Assembly: GCA_964245885.1 (NCBI GenBank) | Contig: CAXTOX010000008.1 | Location: 1-60,971, forward strand | DNA: 60,971 nucleotides | Origin: CAHJWO01 sp964245885 | GTDB lineage: Bacteria > Verrucomicrobiota > Verrucomicrobiia > Chthoniobacterales > SZAS-18 | Reading direction: 5' to 3' | Shown here: piece after piece, positions 59,084-60,971 of the stretch | How the letters are laid out: the number at the start of each line of letters is the position of its first letter | Numbering within the stretch: position 1 is the first letter of the stretch | Position numbers and translations under genes: made by a program | The notes under the pieces: model-generated | Database searches by the model: none | What the model saw: the letters and a program-made list of their open reading frames with translations, nothing else | Told to the model about the DNA's origin: nothing

Positions 59084-60602
59084 TCAGCTCGGATTGACGA
59101 CGATGAACATTCGGGTCTGGTTGCGCGTGACCGACAGGAGCGCCGGTTCGCCGCCGAGCAACTCCTGGGAAAGCGCGGCGTACTCGGCCGGCGAGGTGAC
59201 CGCCTGGTGGTTGATCTTGTCGATGATGTCTCCCGTCCGCAGCTTGTCGGCGGCGGCGCTGCCCGGATCGACCGAGGAGACCATCACCCCTTGCGTGTCT
59301 TCCGGCAGTCCGAGCTTGGCAAGCGCGGTCGTGGTCAGCGGCGCGACGCGCACGCCGTCGATGCCAGCGGCACGCCGACGACGGAGATGCCGCGGAAAAC
59401 CCGGAGCCAGCCGGAGGGCGCTCGGCGATCTGCGCCTTGACGAGCACCGTCTTGCCGTCGCGCAGCAACTCGACCGTCGCGGCCGTGTTCAGCTCGACGC
59501 CCTCCACGCCGTTGCGCAGTTCGGTGATGTTGGCCACGGGCCGGTCGTTGAACTTCTCGATCAGGTCTCCCGCGCGAATGTCCGCCTTCTCGGCGGGCGA
59601 ACCGGCCACGACCCGGTCCACCAGCACGCCTTTACGGTCGCCGAGGCCGTGCTGCTTGGCGTTCTGGCGAGTCAACTGCGCCTGCTCGACACCGAGGTAG
59701 TGATGGATGACGCGCCCCGTGGCGAGGATGCTGTCCATCGCACGGCGCACGGTGCCCGCCGGGATGGCGAAGCCGACGCCCTGCCAGCCGCCGCTCTCAG
59801 TGTAGATCTGCTCGTTGATGCCGATCAACTCGCCGCGCACGTTGACCAGCGGGCCGCCGGAGTTGCCCGGGTTGATGGCGGCGTCGATCTGGAAGAGGCT
59901 GTTCGTGTTCTCGCTGGCGATGCGGCCCTTGGCGCTGATGATGCCCTGCGTGACGCTCTCCTCCAGGCCGTAGGGATTGCCGACGGCCATCACGGTCTCG
60001 CCGACCTCCACCGCGTCGGAGTCGCCGAAGGGAATTGGCGTGAGTTCGTCGGCGTCGATCTTGAGCACGGCGATGTCGCTGTCCTTGTCGGTGCCGATCA
60101 GGGTCGCCTGTTTGCGGCGGCCGTCGCTGAGTTCGACCTCGATCTGGTCCATGCCTTCGATGACGTGGTTGTTCGTGACGATGTGGCCCTCCTTGCTGAC
60201 GATGGCCCCGCTGCCCTGCGCGCCGTCGGGAACGTTGTTCGGCTGCCGCATCCCGCGATGGAAAAACTTGAAGAGCGGGTCGTCGTTCGGCGCGTTGCTG
60301 CGCGCGGCGCGGGTGGTGGTGATGCTCACCACCGAGGGCACGACCGCCTTGGCGAGCAGCACCCGCTGGCGGCTCATGGCGGCGAGGATGTTCACGTCGC
60401 CAGCGTTGATGTAAGGGGTGTCGGCGACGGTGTACTTCTCGGGCTGGTGGCGTGGGCCGTTCTCCTGCCCGAACATCGAGAGCAACGAGCGGCGCAGGTC
60501 AAAGCCATGCGCGCCGTAGCGCGGGTTTTTCCAGATCCACAGCGCCGTCACGGCGACGCAGAGCAGGCAGAGGAACAGCAGGAAGCTAAAAAAACGTTTC
60601 AT
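59084..60602 (-). CDS. degP: DegP/HtrA periplasmic serine protease, frame broken twice
   Basis: The N-terminus has a membrane/signal segment (FFSFLLFLCLLCVAVTALWIW) and the trypsin-like triad His146 (TNNHVIEG), Asp176 (DSDIAVLKID) and Ser248 (NPGNSGGPL). Then come PDZ1 (LVDRVVAGSPAEKADIRAGD) and, in a different frame, PDZ2 (PLTTTALAKLGLPEDTQGV, VDPGSAAADKLRTGDIIDKI). Between the two, around 59360-59400, the frame changes twice: FF/RGISVVGVPL then IDGVRVAPL read from three different frames, each change equal to one missing base. Total length is 1519 bp, two short of a multiple of three. I regard this as sequencing error or a young pseudogene. It degrades misfolded periplasmic proteins. Confidence 0.9.
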
Positions 60603-60640
60603 CAACGGAAGAGGTACGATGCGAGGGCCGCCGGTGGATT

Positions 60641-60971
60641 TCAACTCACCTGCGCGAGCGTCATTTTGCGGCTCTCGGCCAAGAAGGCACGGAACCGCTG
60701 GTTTTCGGGGCGGCGCAGGTGGGGGTCGGATTCAAAGAGATCGCGCGCGGCCGACCGGGCGAGCCGCATCCACTCGGCGTCGAGCACGAGGTCGCCCAGC
60801 TTGAGCGGCGGCAGGCCGCTCTGGGCCGTGCCGAGGATGTCGCCCGCGCCGCGCAGCTTCAGGTCGGCCTCGGCGATGACGAAGCCGTCGGAGCTTTCCT
60901 CCAGCGTGCGCAGTTTGTTGAGCGCGTCCTCGCCGGCGCGGGGGTCGACCATGAGCAGGCAATAGCTTTTG
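60641..60971 (-). CDS. recG: ATP-dependent DNA helicase RecG, C-terminal part (cut by window end)
   Basis: The last ~109 residues of RecG: SYCLLMVDPRAGEDALNKL, then GFVIAEADLKLRGAGDILGTAQSGLP, with the LRGxGxxxGTxQSG pattern of the RecG helicase end, followed by the helical C-terminal tail (AARDLFESDPHL...AFLAESRKM). RecG reverses stalled replication forks and branch-migrates Holliday junctions. The N-terminus is outside the window. It is 38 bp upstream of the degP-like gene in the same direction. Confidence 0.93.
   Translation of the reverse strand, partial: KSYCLLMVDPRAGEDALNKLRTLEESSDGFVIAEADLKLRGAGDILGTAQSGLPPLKLGDLVLDAEWMRLARSAARDLFESDPHLRRPENQRFRAFLAESRKMTLAQVS

Overview
The window is about 61 kb of GC-rich chromosome from a Gram-negative bacterium with an outer membrane: TonB/ExbBD, TolC-family proteins, a lipoprotein and GDP-heptose synthesis genes are all present. 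Gene content, a lipoprotein with a conserved CPYTxKIFxVP-type tail, and dispersed palindromic repeats of a kind I associate with Verrucomicrobiota suggest that phylum. This is an inference, not a demonstration. No phage, insertion sequence, CRISPR array or replication origin was seen. The sequence is draft quality: three 10-N runs (1435-1444, 14320-14329, 58508-58517), two of which do not have the length the flanking reading frames need, and a degP/htrA gene missing two single bases about 30 bp apart.

Layout. 1-3.3 kb: tRNA-Gly end, then an ABC ATPase followed by an ABC-2 permease fused in one frame to an amidohydrolase. 3.4-6.3 kb: a family 2 glycosyltransferase, tRNA-Pro, a response regulator-PP2C phosphatase and a lipoprotein. 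6.5-10.7 kb (+): aroA, cmk, plsC, a small protein and DNA topoisomerase IB. 10.8-26.2 kb (-): a long, tightly packed surface-polysaccharide locus. It has all four enzymes for GDP-D-glycero-alpha-D-manno-heptose (gmhA, hddA, gmhB, hddC), a transaldolase-family aldolase that could help supply sedoheptulose 7-phosphate, rfbA and rfbB, a plant-NRS/ER-like bifunctional epimerase/reductase that could stand in for RfbC plus RfbD, two glycosyltransferases, and several sugar oxidoreductases. One oxidoreductase is a UDP-glucose-dehydrogenase homologue without the catalytic cysteine. A divergent Wzm-type exporter permease (26.4-27.3 kb) abuts the locus. 27.3-33.4 kb (-): a five-gene efflux operon with two tandem TolC-like proteins, adaptor, MacB/LolC-type permease and ATPase.

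33.5-43.6 kb: a serine-palmitoyltransferase-like enzyme, an isochorismatase-fold hydrolase, small acidic proteins, clpC with a clear promoter and terminator, a membrane glycosyltransferase, a secreted cyclophilin whose C-terminus lies in a perfect 44-bp inverted repeat, and aspartate kinase. 43.6-51.9 kb: a complex palindromic repeat, two paralogous TPR membrane proteins, a DUF423 protein, a HIT protein, a LuxR-type regulator, a class I amidotransferase, a transglutaminase and an unassigned glycosyltransferase-like protein. 51.9-61 kb: PEP carboxylase, then on the minus strand recG (partial), degP/htrA, comB, tonB, exbB, exbD, def and a stand-alone TonB-C-domain protein.

The most interesting points are the transporter-amidohydrolase fusion, the integrated heptose plus rhamnose locus with its NRS/ER-like enzyme and altered dehydrogenase, the double-TolC efflux operon, and four different palindromic repeat families. 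All assignments come from reading the sequence and from memory of the families; no database search was possible.
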